Source: Methylomicrobium sp. wino1 (GTDB lineage Bacteria > Pseudomonadota > Gammaproteobacteria > Methylococcales > Methylomonadaceae). Taken from it: 64,000 nucleotides of DNA. The notes beneath the pieces were generated by a model that was given only the letters and a program-made list of their open reading frames with translations, was not told where the DNA came from and made no database searches. The stretch is from contig NZ_CP024202.1 of the NCBI RefSeq assembly GCF_003932755.1, forward strand, positions 3,100,001-3,164,000, given 5' to 3'. The position numbers were made by a program, and so were the translations under genes. Positions 8,218-17,013 of this stretch are shown here, in pieces. The first letter of the stretch is position 1. Each line of letters begins with the position of its first letter.

Positions 8218-9642
8218 TTATTGAATGCGTATCGTAGTCATCATTCCGGCTTCGGCGTGTTCGAGAATATGGCAATGTAGCGCCCACAGTCCTTTGTCGG
8301 TCGGTACCAAGCCGATATCGACCGATTGCTTGGGACCAATCAATACCGTGTCGCGCCAAAAGCCTTCCCGTACCGGCCGGCCGTCGACCGCGATGACTTG
8401 GAAGAATTGGCCGTGCAGATGCATCGGATGCAAGCGATAAGAACGGTTGGTAAAGCGCAGGCGGTAAAAGCGTTGGGCTTGCAGTTCTTGCGCGATAGTG
8501 TCGTGACCGCTGTGGCCGTCGATGGTCCAGGTAATGCCGTGCTCGCCTCCGCGCATTGCGTTCAGCATGAACTCGTGCGTGACGGGGGCATCGATTGCCG
8601 ATCGCCAGTCCGGAAAATGCTTGGCCTGGATGGGCTTGAAGGTCGGCGTAGTTACGGCTGCCGTGTCTTCCACTTGTAACATGGCCAAGTTGTTGGCTTT
8701 TTTGCCGAAGCTATCCAAAACAGCGAATGTTTTTCCGGCGGCGTTTTTAGGAATGGTCAGGTCCAGATCGATGCGATTGCCGGGAGCCAAATAAAAATTT
8801 TGTAACGTTATGGGGCTTTGGGCCGGCAGACCGTCAACGGCGATAATCTGGGCTTCGATGCCTTCCACCGTGGGCGCGAACACGCGGCCGTTGGCGGAAT
8901 TAACCATTCTGATCCGAATGCGTTCGCCGGGTTTTACCGGAATAGACGGTCGGTAATGGCCGTTGATCGTCACAACGTTGCCCCAGCGCCCATCATGCAT
9001 CAAGTCATGACCGGTGACGAAGCGGTCGTGAATTTTCGCGCCTTTTTCCAATAGCCAGTCATCCAAGATCCAGGCGAGATCTTGCGAATATTTCGGCTCG
9101 TCCGGGTTTTCGACGATCAATAGTCCTTGCAAGCCGCGTTCGATTTGTTCGGGAGAATTGGCATGTGGATGAAACCAGAACGTGCCGGCGTCTTTCGGGG
9201 TAAATTCATAGGTGAAGCTTGCGCCGGGTTCGATGGCCGGCTGGGTGACGCCCGGCACGCCGTCCATGGCATTCGGCAGTCTTATTCCGTGCCAATGAAT
9301 CGAGGTCGCTTGCGGTAACTTGTTGTGCAACGTCAGCTTGAGCGTTTCGCCCAGGTTGATGCGGATAACGGGGGCAATTTTGCCGTTATAAGCCCAAACC
9401 GTAGTCTGGTAAGGCGGTAGGATTCCCCATTCGGCTTCGGCGGCAATCAGTTCTTGGCTATGGACTTTATTCGAAGGCGAGGCGGTTTCCGGATAAGAAC
9501 CGTGAAATTCTTGTTGCAATTGTTCGATCACCGCTTCGTTATCGACGGATAAAGTCTCTTCGGCATGCGGCAACTCTGCGGTCAATAGGCTTAGGATGCA
9601 ACATAACGATAATCGTAGCGAAAACAATAAAGATGATTTCAT
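8218..9642 (-). CDS. Multicopper oxidase family protein
   Basis: This secreted three-domain cupredoxin enzyme (474 residues) has a signal peptide at residues 1-27. All four copper-binding blocks are present: HWHG (His116, His118), WFHPH (His158, His160), HPMHLHG near residue 412, and HCHILEHAEAGMM, with Cys457, His462 and Met467 as type 1 ligands. The axial Met fits a high-potential laccase or CueO/CopA-like oxidase acting on phenols, Cu(I) or other metals in the periplasm. No CueO-type Met-rich insert stands out, so the substrate is open. The signal peptide has no twin-arginine. It is monocistronic, flanked by pseudogene DNA on one side and a divergent YkgJ-type gene on the other. Confidence 0.9.
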   Translation of the reverse strand: MKSSLLFSLRLSLCCILSLLTAELPHAEETLSVDNEAVIEQLQQEFHGSYPETASPSNKVHSQELIAAEAEWGILPPYQTTVWAYNGKIAPVIRINLGETLKLTLHNKLPQATSIHWHGIRLPNAMDGVPGVTQPAIEPGASFTYEFTPKDAGTFWFHPHANSPEQIERGLQGLLIVENPDEPKYSQDLAWILDDWLLEKGAKIHDRFVTGHDLMHDGRWGNVVTINGHYRPSIPVKPGERIRIRMVNSANGRVFAPTVEGIEAQIIAVDGLPAQSPITLQNFYLAPGNRIDLDLTIPKNAAGKTFAVLDSFGKKANNLAMLQVEDTAAVTTPTFKPIQAKHFPDWRSAIDAPVTHEFMLNAMRGGEHGITWTIDGHSGHDTIAQELQAQRFYRLRFTNRSYRLHPMHLHGQFFQVIAVDGRPVREGFWRDTVLIGPKQSVDIGLVPTDKGLWALHCHILEHAEAGMMTTIRIQ

Positions 9643-9862
9643 AGTTTTTATTTAGCGGATTTCAGAACGGGACGTTTATCGAGAGCATTTTACCGCATAA
9701 AATCAAGGAAAAAGCGTGGAAAAAGTGGGTCGTGCATTTTTTTATTATGACAGCCTCGATGGTAGTATTGGCCGTCTTATTCCAAAGCGGTTGATTTTCG
9801 ATCGTTAGCGGCTTTCGGTAGCCGCGACGAAGGCGTGAGCTTCAACAAGCCTCGCAACGGGA

Positions 9863-10426
9863 ATGCTGAGAGAAAGGCGCATTTTTAACGACATTATTCA
9901 AAAGCAAAGTATGCAAACGATGGAAACACTGCTTCGGCTCCATGCCGATATCGAAGAGCGCGTCGATTCTATCCGGCAGGATCATGCCGATTGGTTATGC
10001 CGTATGGGCTGCGACGGTTGTTGCCGGCGGCTCGCGGCTGTGCCTCGACTGACCGAGGCCGAATGGGAATTGTTGCAGGAAGGTTTGGCTGCTTTGCCTT
10101 CGGATCAGCTTCAGGATATCGGACATGATATGTCCGCGTTAGCCGAGCAGCCGTCACGCCCCTACGTCTGTCCATTACTGGACCGCTCTGCGGGAGCCTG
10201 CCGCGTCTATGATTATCGCCCGGTAGCCTGCCGGACTTACGGGTTTTATGTCGATCGTGATCAAGGGCTTTACTGCAAAGACATCGAGGCTCAGATGGAA
10301 GAGGGTTGTTTGGATGGCGCGGTGTGGGGGAATCAGGATGTTGTTGACCGGCGTTTGAGGGATTTGGGCGCTAGCTGCGATTTGACTGAGTGGTTCGCGA
10401 GTTGGCGGGAGCAGTGGGATTTTTGA
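9863..10426 (+). CDS. YkgJ family cysteine cluster protein
   Basis: A 187-residue protein with the cysteine pattern of the YkgJ family: CRMGCDGCC near residues 46-54, then YVCPLLD, GACRVYDYRPVACRTYGF and a later YCKD. The family is thought to bind zinc or an iron-sulfur cluster; its role is not established. The first ATG at 9863 has only a weak GGGA upstream. A start at 9911 (MQTMETLLRL) is equally plausible and would make it 171 residues. It ends facing the convergent glcDEF operon. Confidence 0.8.
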   Translation: MLRERRIFNDIIQKQSMQTMETLLRLHADIEERVDSIRQDHADWLCRMGCDGCCRRLAAVPRLTEAEWELLQEGLAALPSDQLQDIGHDMSALAEQPSRPYVCPLLDRSAGACRVYDYRPVACRTYGFYVDRDQGLYCKDIEAQMEEGCLDGAVWGNQDVVDRRLRDLGASCDLTEWFASWREQWDF

Positions 10427-10472
10427 ACCGGCGAAAAATTGGTACGAAGCTGTTATCCTATAAAAAGCATTT

Positions 10473-10594
10473 TGTCCACGAAACACACAAAAATCACCCA
10501 AATAATCAATTGCTTATACTTTTCAAGCCGCTCACTCAATTGATGGTTCAAGAGCTTGATGTAGCCTATGATGAATTTCGTGATTTTCGTGGAT
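10473..10594. repeat. Imperfect inverted repeat between convergent genes
   Basis: GTCCACGAAACACACAAAAA near 10473 and the roughly complementary ATTTCGTGATTTTCGTGGA ending near 10594 form an imperfect inverted pair. It may be a small decayed MITE-like element or act as a weak terminator between the YkgJ-type gene and glcF. Confidence 0.35.
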
Positions 10595-10606
10595 TCATTG
10601 CCGAAT

Positions 10607-11875
10607 TTAGGGATTACGATCTCCCGTTTCTCCGCATAAAACCCGATCCAGGATTTCGATCCAATGCCGAACCGGTAGTTGGGTTCCGTTTTGCAAATGT
10701 ATCTGACAGCCGATGTTCGCAGTGACGAGAAAAGTCGGATCGTCCCGGGTCAACGCGGCGATTTTGTTGTCGCGTAGCTGCCGGGCGATGTGCGGCTGTA
10801 CTATCGAATAGGCGCCGGCCGAACCGCAACAGAGGTGAGCATCGGCGACGCGGGTCAATCTAAATCCGGCCGTTTTCAGAATGTTTTCGACGACGCCGTC
10901 GAGTCGTTGCCCGTGTTGCAGCGTGCAAGGCGCGTGAAACGCGATGGCTTCGGCCTCGGACGCCGGGCAGTTTTCCAGTAGGCGAGTCAGTTCGGGCCGT
11001 TCCGCGGCGACGATCTCGCCGATGTCTTTGGCCAGTTCCGAAACGCGGGCTGCCTTTTCGGCGTAAGCCGAGTCGTGTTTCAGCAGACGGCCGTAATCCT
11101 TGACCATAACGCCGCAGCCGCTCGCCGTGACGACGATCGCCTCAATCGGCTTATCGGGATTTGCAATGTAGGGCCACCAGGCATCGATCAGACGGCGCAT
11201 CGCATCCAGTCCTTCGGGTTGTGCGTCGAGATGATAGGCGAGAGCGCCGCAGCAAGAGGCTTTTTGCGCTTCGAGAAGCGTTATGCCGAGCTTGTCCAGC
11301 ACGCGCTCTGCAGCGTGGTTGATGTCGGGGTTTAACGCGGGTTGCAGGCAGCCTTGCAGTACCAGCATTCTACGTGGATGATTGGCCTGCGGCGGGTTTT
11401 GCCGAATCTTCGGTTGGGCCGGCACCATTCTTTGCAATCGCTCAGGCAGCAAGGGCCGGCACAACCTAGCCGATTTCAAAACAAACGCAAACAAATTACG
11501 ATTCGGCAGTACCTTGCGCAACGCGAAACGAAGCATCCGGTCGATAGGAGCGCGAGTTATCGTTTGTTCGACTTGATTGCGGCCGATATCGAGCAAGTGC
11601 GCGTACTCCACGCCTGAAGGACAAGTGCTTTCGCAGGCGCGGCAAGTCAGGCAACGGTCCAGGTGTAATTGCGTCTTCCGCGTGACTTCCCGGCCTTCGA
11701 GCAGTTGTTTGATCAGATAAATCCGTCCGCGCGGGCTGTCGAGTTCGTTTCCCGAAAGCCGGTAGGTCGGGCAGGTCGCAAGACAGAAGCCGCAATGGAC
11801 GCAGTTACGCAGTATCGTTTCGGCTTCGCGGCCTTGCGGGGTATTTTGAAATCGTTCGTTGAGTCGGGTCTGCAT
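10607..11875 (-). CDS. glcF: Glycolate oxidase iron-sulfur subunit GlcF
   Basis: Third gene of the glcDEF operon, 422 residues. It carries two ferredoxin-type [4Fe-4S] motifs: Cys25, Cys28, Cys31 and Cys35 in CVHCGFCLATCP, and Cys75, Cys78, Cys81 and Cys85 in CLTCRACESTCP. These are followed by two CCG domains (around GCLQPALNPD...CCGALAYH and APCTLQHGQ...CCGSAGAYS) that bind a further cluster. It passes electrons from the flavin subunits GlcD and GlcE during oxidation of glycolate to glyoxylate at the membrane. The start is 3 bp from the glcE stop, so the subunits are translationally linked. In a methane oxidiser the pathway probably recycles glycolate, which is inference. Confidence 0.93.
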   Translation of the reverse strand: MQTRLNERFQNTPQGREAETILRNCVHCGFCLATCPTYRLSGNELDSPRGRIYLIKQLLEGREVTRKTQLHLDRCLTCRACESTCPSGVEYAHLLDIGRNQVEQTITRAPIDRMLRFALRKVLPNRNLFAFVLKSARLCRPLLPERLQRMVPAQPKIRQNPPQANHPRRMLVLQGCLQPALNPDINHAAERVLDKLGITLLEAQKASCCGALAYHLDAQPEGLDAMRRLIDAWWPYIANPDKPIEAIVVTASGCGVMVKDYGRLLKHDSAYAEKAARVSELAKDIGEIVAAERPELTRLLENCPASEAEAIAFHAPCTLQHGQRLDGVVENILKTAGFRLTRVADAHLCCGSAGAYSIVQPHIARQLRDNKIAALTRDDPTFLVTANIGCQIHLQNGTQLPVRHWIEILDRVLCGETGDRNP

Positions 11876-11878
11876 CGT

Positions 11879-12949
11879 TTAAAACTCCGGAAACAGACGC
11901 TGAGGATTGAAGATGCCGGCCGGGTCGAATTGACGTTTCAGGCGCCGATGAATTTTCAACAAAGCCGGCGGCAGCGGATGAAAGGCCGATATGTTCGGGT
12001 CCTTGCCGCGGAACAACATCGCATGTCCGCCGGCCTTTTCTGCTTGTGCGCGAACCGCTGTCGCAGTACAGTCTTCGGCCGCCGCAAACCAGCGCAGGGC
12101 GCCGCCCCATTCGATCGCTTGTTCGCAGGTGATCGAAAACGGCGGGGCAGTGGACTTGACTGATAAACGCCAGAGCCTTTTGTTGCCGCGAAAAAAGGGA
12201 TGCGTCTGATTTTTGATCGATTCCCAAAAGCTCAGATTGTCGCCGAATTCGTCGCCGCCCAGCTTGACGTGCGCGGCATCAACGGCGGACTCGATGCCGG
12301 ACAGCCGGATATAAAGACGCCGGTCGATATGACAGGTTGCCGAGACCGGCAGCGTTTGGCCGGCGCAGCGCCGCATCGTTTCCAGTGCCTCCTCGACCGG
12401 CAGTTCGAAACAGAGTGTTCGTTCGGATTCCGGTTTCGGCAGCACTTTGAGCGAGGCTTCAAGGATGACGCCCAGCGTGCCCATCGCGCCGGTCATCAGG
12501 CGCGAGACGTCATAGCCGGCGACGTTCTTCATAACCCGGCCGCCGAAGTTTAAAATTCGGCCCCGGCCGTCGAGCAGTTTGACGCCGAGCACGAAATCTC
12601 TGGCCGCTCCGGCATAGCCGCGCCTCGGTCCCGAAAGTCCGGCCGCGATACAACCGCCCAGCGTCGCTGCTCCGTTGAAATCAGGCGGTTCGAAGGCCAG
12701 CATCTGGCCGTGTTCGCTCAATAGGCTTTCCAGTTCGTTCAACGGCGTTCCGGCTCGGGCACTGACGACCAGTTCGCTCGGTTCGTAGTCGACTATTCCC
12801 TGATACGGACGGATTTCGAGCTTCGGATATCGGAGCGCTCGAGCGTTACCGTAAAAATCCTTGCTGCCGCCGCCGCGAATGCAAAGCGCCTGTTTGTTCT
12901 TGTTCGCTTTGACGACGCATTCTGTGAGTTGTTCGACTATCGCTTCCAT
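11879..12949 (-). CDS. glcE: Glycolate oxidase FAD-binding subunit GlcE
   Basis: The frame is open far upstream (to 13576), but that part overlaps glcD. The real start is the ATG at 12949, giving MEAIVEQLTECVVKANKNKQ, two bases after the glcD stop. The 356-residue product has the PCMH-type FAD-binding fold: LCIRGGGSKDFYG, then EPPDFNGAATLGGCIAAGLSG and the GYDVSRLMTGAMGTLGVI block. It forms the glycolate oxidase complex with GlcD and GlcF. Length and order glcD-glcE-glcF match the classical operon. Confidence 0.92.
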   Translation of the reverse strand: MEAIVEQLTECVVKANKNKQALCIRGGGSKDFYGNARALRYPKLEIRPYQGIVDYEPSELVVSARAGTPLNELESLLSEHGQMLAFEPPDFNGAATLGGCIAAGLSGPRRGYAGAARDFVLGVKLLDGRGRILNFGGRVMKNVAGYDVSRLMTGAMGTLGVILEASLKVLPKPESERTLCFELPVEEALETMRRCAGQTLPVSATCHIDRRLYIRLSGIESAVDAAHVKLGGDEFGDNLSFWESIKNQTHPFFRGNKRLWRLSVKSTAPPFSITCEQAIEWGGALRWFAAAEDCTATAVRAQAEKAGGHAMLFRGKDPNISAFHPLPPALLKIHRRLKRQFDPAGIFNPQRLFPEF

Positions 12950-12951
12950 GT

Positions 12952-14406
12952 TCAGAATCTCGGTAAATCCGGAAACTTTTCTTCGCCGCGATGGACATGC
13001 ATCGCGCCGAATTCGGCGCAGCGGCGCAGCGACGGAATCGCCTTGCCGGGATTCAGCAGCGCGTCCGGATCGAATGCGGCCTTGACGGCATGGAAGATGT
13101 CGCGCTCGGCCTCGCCGAATTGCAGACACATTTGATTTAATTTTTCGATGCCGACGCCGTGTTCGCCGGTCAAAGAGCCGCCGGCTTCGATGCAGATTTC
13201 GAGGATGCGCGCGCCGAAGGCTTCGGCCTTTTCGAGTTCGCCGCTCCGGTTTGCGTCGTATAGGATCAGCGGATGCAAATTGCCGTCGCCGGCATGAAAC
13301 ACGTTCATGCAGCGTAGTCCGAATTCGGAAGACAGGTCTTCGATTCGGCGCAGAACCTCGGCGAGATGCTTGCGGGGAATCGTGCCGTCCATGCAGTAAT
13401 AATCGGGCGAGACCCGGCCGGCCGCCGGAAAGGCAGCTTTGCGCCCTGCCCAAAAGCGCCGGCGTTCGGCTTCGTTGCGCGCGGTGTCGATACGGACCGC
13501 GCCGCTCATGTGCATGATGTCCCGTATCTTCTCGATTTCGTCGGCGACCTCTTCGTTCGAGCCGTCGGATTCGCATAACACGATCGCGGCGGCGTCGGGA
13601 TCGTAGCCGGCGTGAATGAAGTCTTCGACTGCCGCTATCGTCATCCTATCCATCATTTCCAGTCCGGCCGGAACGATGCCGGCCTGAATTATATTGGCAA
13701 CTGCCGCGCCGGCCTTTTCGACGTCGTCGAATGCGGCCATCACCAATTGCGCCGTTTCGGGTTTCGGCAACAGTTTCACGGTGATTTCGGTAATGATGCC
13801 GAGCATGCCCTCGCTGCCGGTCATCAAGGCAAGCAAATCGAAACCGGAGCTGTCGAGCGCTTCCGAGCCAATTTCGAGACTGTCGCCCTCGATCGTCAGC
13901 ACCCTCAATTTCAGGATGTTGTGCACGGTTAGCCCGTATTTCAGGCAATGGACGCCGCCGGAATTTTCGGCGACGTTACCGCCGATCGTGCAGGCGATTT
14001 GCGATGACGGGTCGGGCGCGTAATAGAGCCCGTAAGCTTCGGACGCTTCGCTGATCGCAAGATTCCGCACGCCGGGTTGCACGCGCGCGGTGCAGGCATC
14101 GGGGTCGATTTCGAGAATCTCGTTCAGTTTGGCGAGGGACAGCAGCACGCCGTCGGCATGCGGCAACGCGCCGCCGGAAAGTCCGGTGCCGGCCCCGCGC
14201 GCGACGACCGGGATTTTTTCGGCAGTGCAGATTTTCAGGATTTCGATAATTTCGGCTTCGTTGCTCGGTAAAACCGCGATCATCGGCATTTGCCGATACG
14301 CCGACAGTCCGTCGCATTCGTAGGGTCTGAGATCCTCGGGTTCGAACAGCACCGATTCGGACGGCAGGAGTTTTCGGAAGGCTTTGACTAAATTGGCGCG
14401 GGGCAT
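12952..14406 (-). CDS. glcD: Glycolate oxidase subunit GlcD
   Basis: The 484-residue FAD-linked catalytic subunit. The FAD-binding domain shows VVARGAGTGLSGGALP at about residue 68 and CTIGGNVAENSGGVHCLKYG at about residue 140. The C-terminal FAD-linked oxidase domain carries NVFHAGDGNLHPLI and GGSLTGEHGVGIEK, the latter typical of the glycolate/D-lactate dehydrogenase family. It is the first gene of the operon, with glcE two bases downstream. Subunits E and F alongside favour glycolate over D-lactate as substrate. Upstream is a run of about 170 bp before a plus-strand unit; I could not place a promoter with confidence. Confidence 0.93.
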   Translation of the reverse strand: MPRANLVKAFRKLLPSESVLFEPEDLRPYECDGLSAYRQMPMIAVLPSNEAEIIEILKICTAEKIPVVARGAGTGLSGGALPHADGVLLSLAKLNEILEIDPDACTARVQPGVRNLAISEASEAYGLYYAPDPSSQIACTIGGNVAENSGGVHCLKYGLTVHNILKLRVLTIEGDSLEIGSEALDSSGFDLLALMTGSEGMLGIITEITVKLLPKPETAQLVMAAFDDVEKAGAAVANIIQAGIVPAGLEMMDRMTIAAVEDFIHAGYDPDAAAIVLCESDGSNEEVADEIEKIRDIMHMSGAVRIDTARNEAERRRFWAGRKAAFPAAGRVSPDYYCMDGTIPRKHLAEVLRRIEDLSSEFGLRCMNVFHAGDGNLHPLILYDANRSGELEKAEAFGARILEICIEAGGSLTGEHGVGIEKLNQMCLQFGEAERDIFHAVKAAFDPDALLNPGKAIPSLRRCAEFGAMHVHRGEEKFPDLPRF

Positions 14407-14573
14407 CGTGAAATTATTTGAAAATTATTTGAAAGTGAATACTTGAGGGAGATCGTTTAACATAGCAGAAATTTCGTTTTTCCCGAACGTGTGTTGTATA
14501 AAGCAGAAGCTGCCAACCGTTTTTTAGTTTCCAGCATGTGATAAGTCAGTACCCCTTTTTTAAGGAGGAAGCC

Positions 14574-14639
14574 ATGTTACCAAATGGTATAGAAAACAGG
14601 GAGCTGAATAATTCCTTTGGCTATGTGTCATTCGATTAA
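14574..14639 (+). CDS. Possible 21-residue peptide with a strong ribosome binding site
   Basis: A short frame MLPNGIENRELNNSFGYVSF (plus a final Asp) starts seven bases after TAAGGAGG, the best ribosome binding site in this neighbourhood. It ends 27 bp before the cupin gene. It could be a leader peptide or a leftover start of an older gene. I do not recognise the sequence. Confidence 0.35.
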   Translation: MLPNGIENRELNNSFGYVSFD

Positions 14640-14666
14640 ATCTTCAACAAATGCCTGGAAAAATCA

Positions 14667-15053
14667 ATGCAAGCATCGATCAAAAAACTAAATCTCGATG
14701 ATGAATTTTACACTCCCGAGCAGTGTTTCATTATCGAGCAGTCCAATACCGGCGACGATCCGGAAGTATCCATTGCAAGAGCCCGCGTTGAACCAGGCGT
14801 CACGACACGCTGGCATCGTCTTGTCGGAACCGTTGAGCGTTATGTCATCATACAAGGCTTGGGACGGGTTGAAGTTGGAAGTTTACCGCCGCAAGAAGTC
14901 GAGCCAGGCGACATTGTGTTGATCCCTCCGACGTGCCGTCAACGGATTGCCAATATCGGATCGGAAGATTTGATTTTTATGGCGATCTGCACTCCTCGTT
15001 TTTTAGATGTTAATTACCAAGATATCGAAGATAATCCGAATGGATTAACATAG
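14667..15053 (+). CDS. Cupin-domain protein
   Basis: A 128-residue single-domain cupin. The core reads ARVEPGVTTRWHRLVGTVERYVIIQGLGRVEV and then VEPGDIVLIPPTCRQRIANIGSEDLIF, matching cupin motifs 1 and 2. The metal-site pattern is partial: one His (WHRL) and one Glu (ERYVI) in motif 1, but Arg-Gln where the motif 2 His would be, so metal binding may be weak or absent. The function is unknown. The ribosome binding site is poor (TGGAAAAATCA) compared with the small frame just upstream, suggesting possible coupling to it. Confidence 0.75.
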   Translation: MQASIKKLNLDDEFYTPEQCFIIEQSNTGDDPEVSIARARVEPGVTTRWHRLVGTVERYVIIQGLGRVEVGSLPPQEVEPGDIVLIPPTCRQRIANIGSEDLIFMAICTPRFLDVNYQDIEDNPNGLT

Positions 15054-15088
15054 ATGTTAGCCACTTCCTAGCTGGTGATTTTGGATTC

Positions 15089-15313
15089 TACTCCCTTTTG
15101 ATTGAAAAACCGTCTAAGAATAAAAGGTATGGAGTGTGTCTATCGAGGACCGCCGTGAACCCATCCATGGGGGCTTGACGGCAGCGTTCGAACGCCATGG
15201 ATGGCGTGAATGCAGATTTTGCAGGAGCAAAAATCTGCCCTGCTGCCGACATCCTCGCTAGCCACACCTCATACCTTCATAAAGTTAACCATTTTTTGAG
15301 TATAAAGTGAGTA
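15089..15313. mobile_element. TA-bounded palindromic MITE, copy 1 (225 bp)
   Basis: The left end TACTCCCTTTTGATTGAAAA and the right end TTTTGAGTATAAAGTGAGTA are inverted, and GGTATGG...TGTGTCTATCGAGGA pairs imperfectly with CATCCTCGCTAGCCACACC...CATACC further in. The unit recurs at 42532-42703 and 62146-62367. TA at both edges suggests a Tc1/IS630-type target preference (inference). It has no coding capacity. Confidence 0.75.
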
Positions 15314-15514
15314 TCTCAAGCACCTCCAGTCTATTCGGAAACGGCACTCGCATTATTTTTGCTTGTCAGCGCTCAAGTTCGGCTAGTCACAATGCGCAAG
15401 GAATGATTCAATTTCATTGTCGAAAGTAAATATTGAGGTATCCTATTTTCAGAGATTCATTGGGTTTTATAATTAATCGCTCAATAATAATTATAAATTT
15501 AGGAAGGGGTAAAC

Positions 15515-16399
15515 ATGTTAATCCGTATGCTTTATATCAGTTCGGCGACTCGTCCGATGAGTGATGAGGATATGTTGAATTTGCTTGAGAAGTGCCGAGC
15601 TAATAATGCGGCTCGTAACATTACCGGCATGTTGTTGTACTGCCAGGATACCTTCGTGCAAGTTTTGGAAGGTGAAAATAAAGAAGTGGAGGCACTTTAC
15701 AACTGTATTAAAAAAGATCCGCGTCATAGTGGAATCAACATCCTTGAGCGTAAGGTTGTCGATAAAAGACAGTTTCCCGACTGGAGCATGGGGTTTAAAA
15801 AAATTACCGATGCGGATTTATCGAACGTAGAAGGGCTGAATTCGTTTTTTGAGCATGATGCCGGGTCGGATTATTTCATACACGAGCAAAACATCGTTTC
15901 GCTGTTAATGCAGCATTTTAGAAAAAAATATCAAGCCCAAATGGCTCACGCCGAATTACCCACGGAAGATGTGAATCCTCTGATTGGAAGTTTGCATAAA
16001 ACAATTATCAAAGCCGTCAACGTTTTAGCTGTTTTAATGGTAGCGGTGATCATATTCGGGGTTTGGGATGTCGTTGTCGTTATTTTCGATAAATTATTTA
16101 CTCCGCCTTATCTAATGCTGACAGTCAGCGATATTTTGGCGACTTTCGGATCGTTTATGATGGTTTTGATTGCCATCGAAATTTTTATCAATATTACGCT
16201 GTATCTACGTACCGATGTCATTCCTATCAGGTTGGTGCTTGCAACCGCAGTCATGGCGGTTGCTCGGAAAATTATCATTTTCGACTATAAAGTGATCGAT
16301 CCGCAGTATGTCTATGCATCAGGCGTTGTTATACTGGCTTTAGGCGTTACTTATTGGGTTGTTGGGAAGTATCACACGGAAGAAGATAAAACGATATAG
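15515..16399 (+). CDS. BLUF photoreceptor fused to a PsiE-like membrane domain
   Basis: A 294-residue two-part protein. Residues 2-100 form a BLUF (blue light using FAD) domain. By alignment to AppA from memory the key residues are Tyr7 (LYIS), Asn31 (NNAARNITG), Gln49 (FVQVLEG) and Trp90 (FPDWSMG). After a linker, residues 160-285 hold four membrane segments resembling the PsiE (phosphate-starvation-inducible E) family, including VLIAIEIFINITLYLRTDVI and AVARKIIIFDYKVIDP. Blue light absorbed by the cytoplasmic domain would therefore act on a membrane module of unknown function. GGAAGGGG precedes the ATG and an AT-rich TATAAT-containing region lies upstream. No second gene follows in the operon. 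The domain calls are good; the signalling output is unknown. Confidence 0.85.
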   Translation: MLIRMLYISSATRPMSDEDMLNLLEKCRANNAARNITGMLLYCQDTFVQVLEGENKEVEALYNCIKKDPRHSGINILERKVVDKRQFPDWSMGFKKITDADLSNVEGLNSFFEHDAGSDYFIHEQNIVSLLMQHFRKKYQAQMAHAELPTEDVNPLIGSLHKTIIKAVNVLAVLMVAVIIFGVWDVVVVIFDKLFTPPYLMLTVSDILATFGSFMMVLIAIEIFINITLYLRTDVIPIRLVLATAVMAVARKIIIFDYKVIDPQYVYASGVVILALGVTYWVVGKYHTEEDKTI

Positions 16400-16442
16400 G
16401 GTTTTGTCGTAAATAATTTCCCTATTTTTGGAAAGTTCAGTT

Positions 16443-16572
16443 GGTCGATTGACCGGGTCTTTGACAGTCCTTAACTAAACGCTAGGTGAGGGACTGTCAA
16501 AGTCTTTGGCGACCACCTCCCGTGCCTTGCATACGCTATTGCCGAAATTTTATGCGATAGGTGTATCCCAAA
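16443..16572. repeat. Palindrome plus TGCCGAAATTT motif, copy 3
   Basis: Perfect 12 bp arms CTTTGACAGTCC (16459-16470) and GGACTGTCAAAG (16491-16502) are nested in outer GGTCG/CGACC arms. The GCTAGGTGAGGGAC text in the right half is shared with 7650-7665. A TTGCCGAAATTTTATGCG motif and GGTGTATCCC follow, matching the order at 7638-7725. Confidence 0.6.
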
Positions 16573-16671
16573 AATCATGTAGCTAAAGATTATTCAGCTC
16601 AGCTTTAATTTAGTGTTTTAATCTGTAGCAATATAAAATTCTTAATAGCTTCAAATTTACCGTGAGAATCT

Positions 16672-17013
16672 ATGTTTATGAAAAATAAATGTTTAATACT
16701 GGCTTTTAGTTCCGTGCTTTTATCGGCTTGTGTGACCGATCCTTACTCCGGACAATCCCGGATGAGCAAGACTGCGATGGGAACCGGCATAGGCGCGGCG
16801 GTAGGTGCAGGCGCCGGTACTCTATTTGGTGGTAACGATTGGAAAAATGCGGGCCTGGGTGCACTGGCCGGAGGCGCGGTCGGTGCTGCGGTCGGCCTGT
16901 ATATGGATAATCAAGAACAAGAGATGCGCGAATCCTTGCAGGGTACGGGCATCGAAATACAAAGAAGTTCGGAAAATACACTTAACTCGTTGAAAGGTAA
17001 GCCACTGGTTTGA
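16672..17013 (+). pseudogene. OmpA-family glycine-zipper lipoprotein, 5' part, split by an IS
   Basis: The first 105 codons of a gene whose remainder lies at 17623-18171. The N-terminus MKNKCLILAFSSVLLSACVTD has a lipobox (LSAC) for lipid attachment. A glycine-zipper region follows (GTGIGAAVGAGAGTLFGG and GLGALAGGAVGAAVGLY), as in YiaD-like lipoproteins. At 16986 the sequence runs into an IS200-type element. The frame continues only nine codons into it, to a stop at 17013. The truncated lipoprotein could still be made and inserted, but it lacks the peptidoglycan-binding domain. Joining 16986 to 17623 gives one continuous frame of about 287 residues. Confidence 0.85.

Noticed and set aside
12950-13576. 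Upstream extension of the glcE frame
   Set aside because: It is Arg-rich out-of-frame text lying wholly inside glcD; the real GlcE start is the ATG at 12949.
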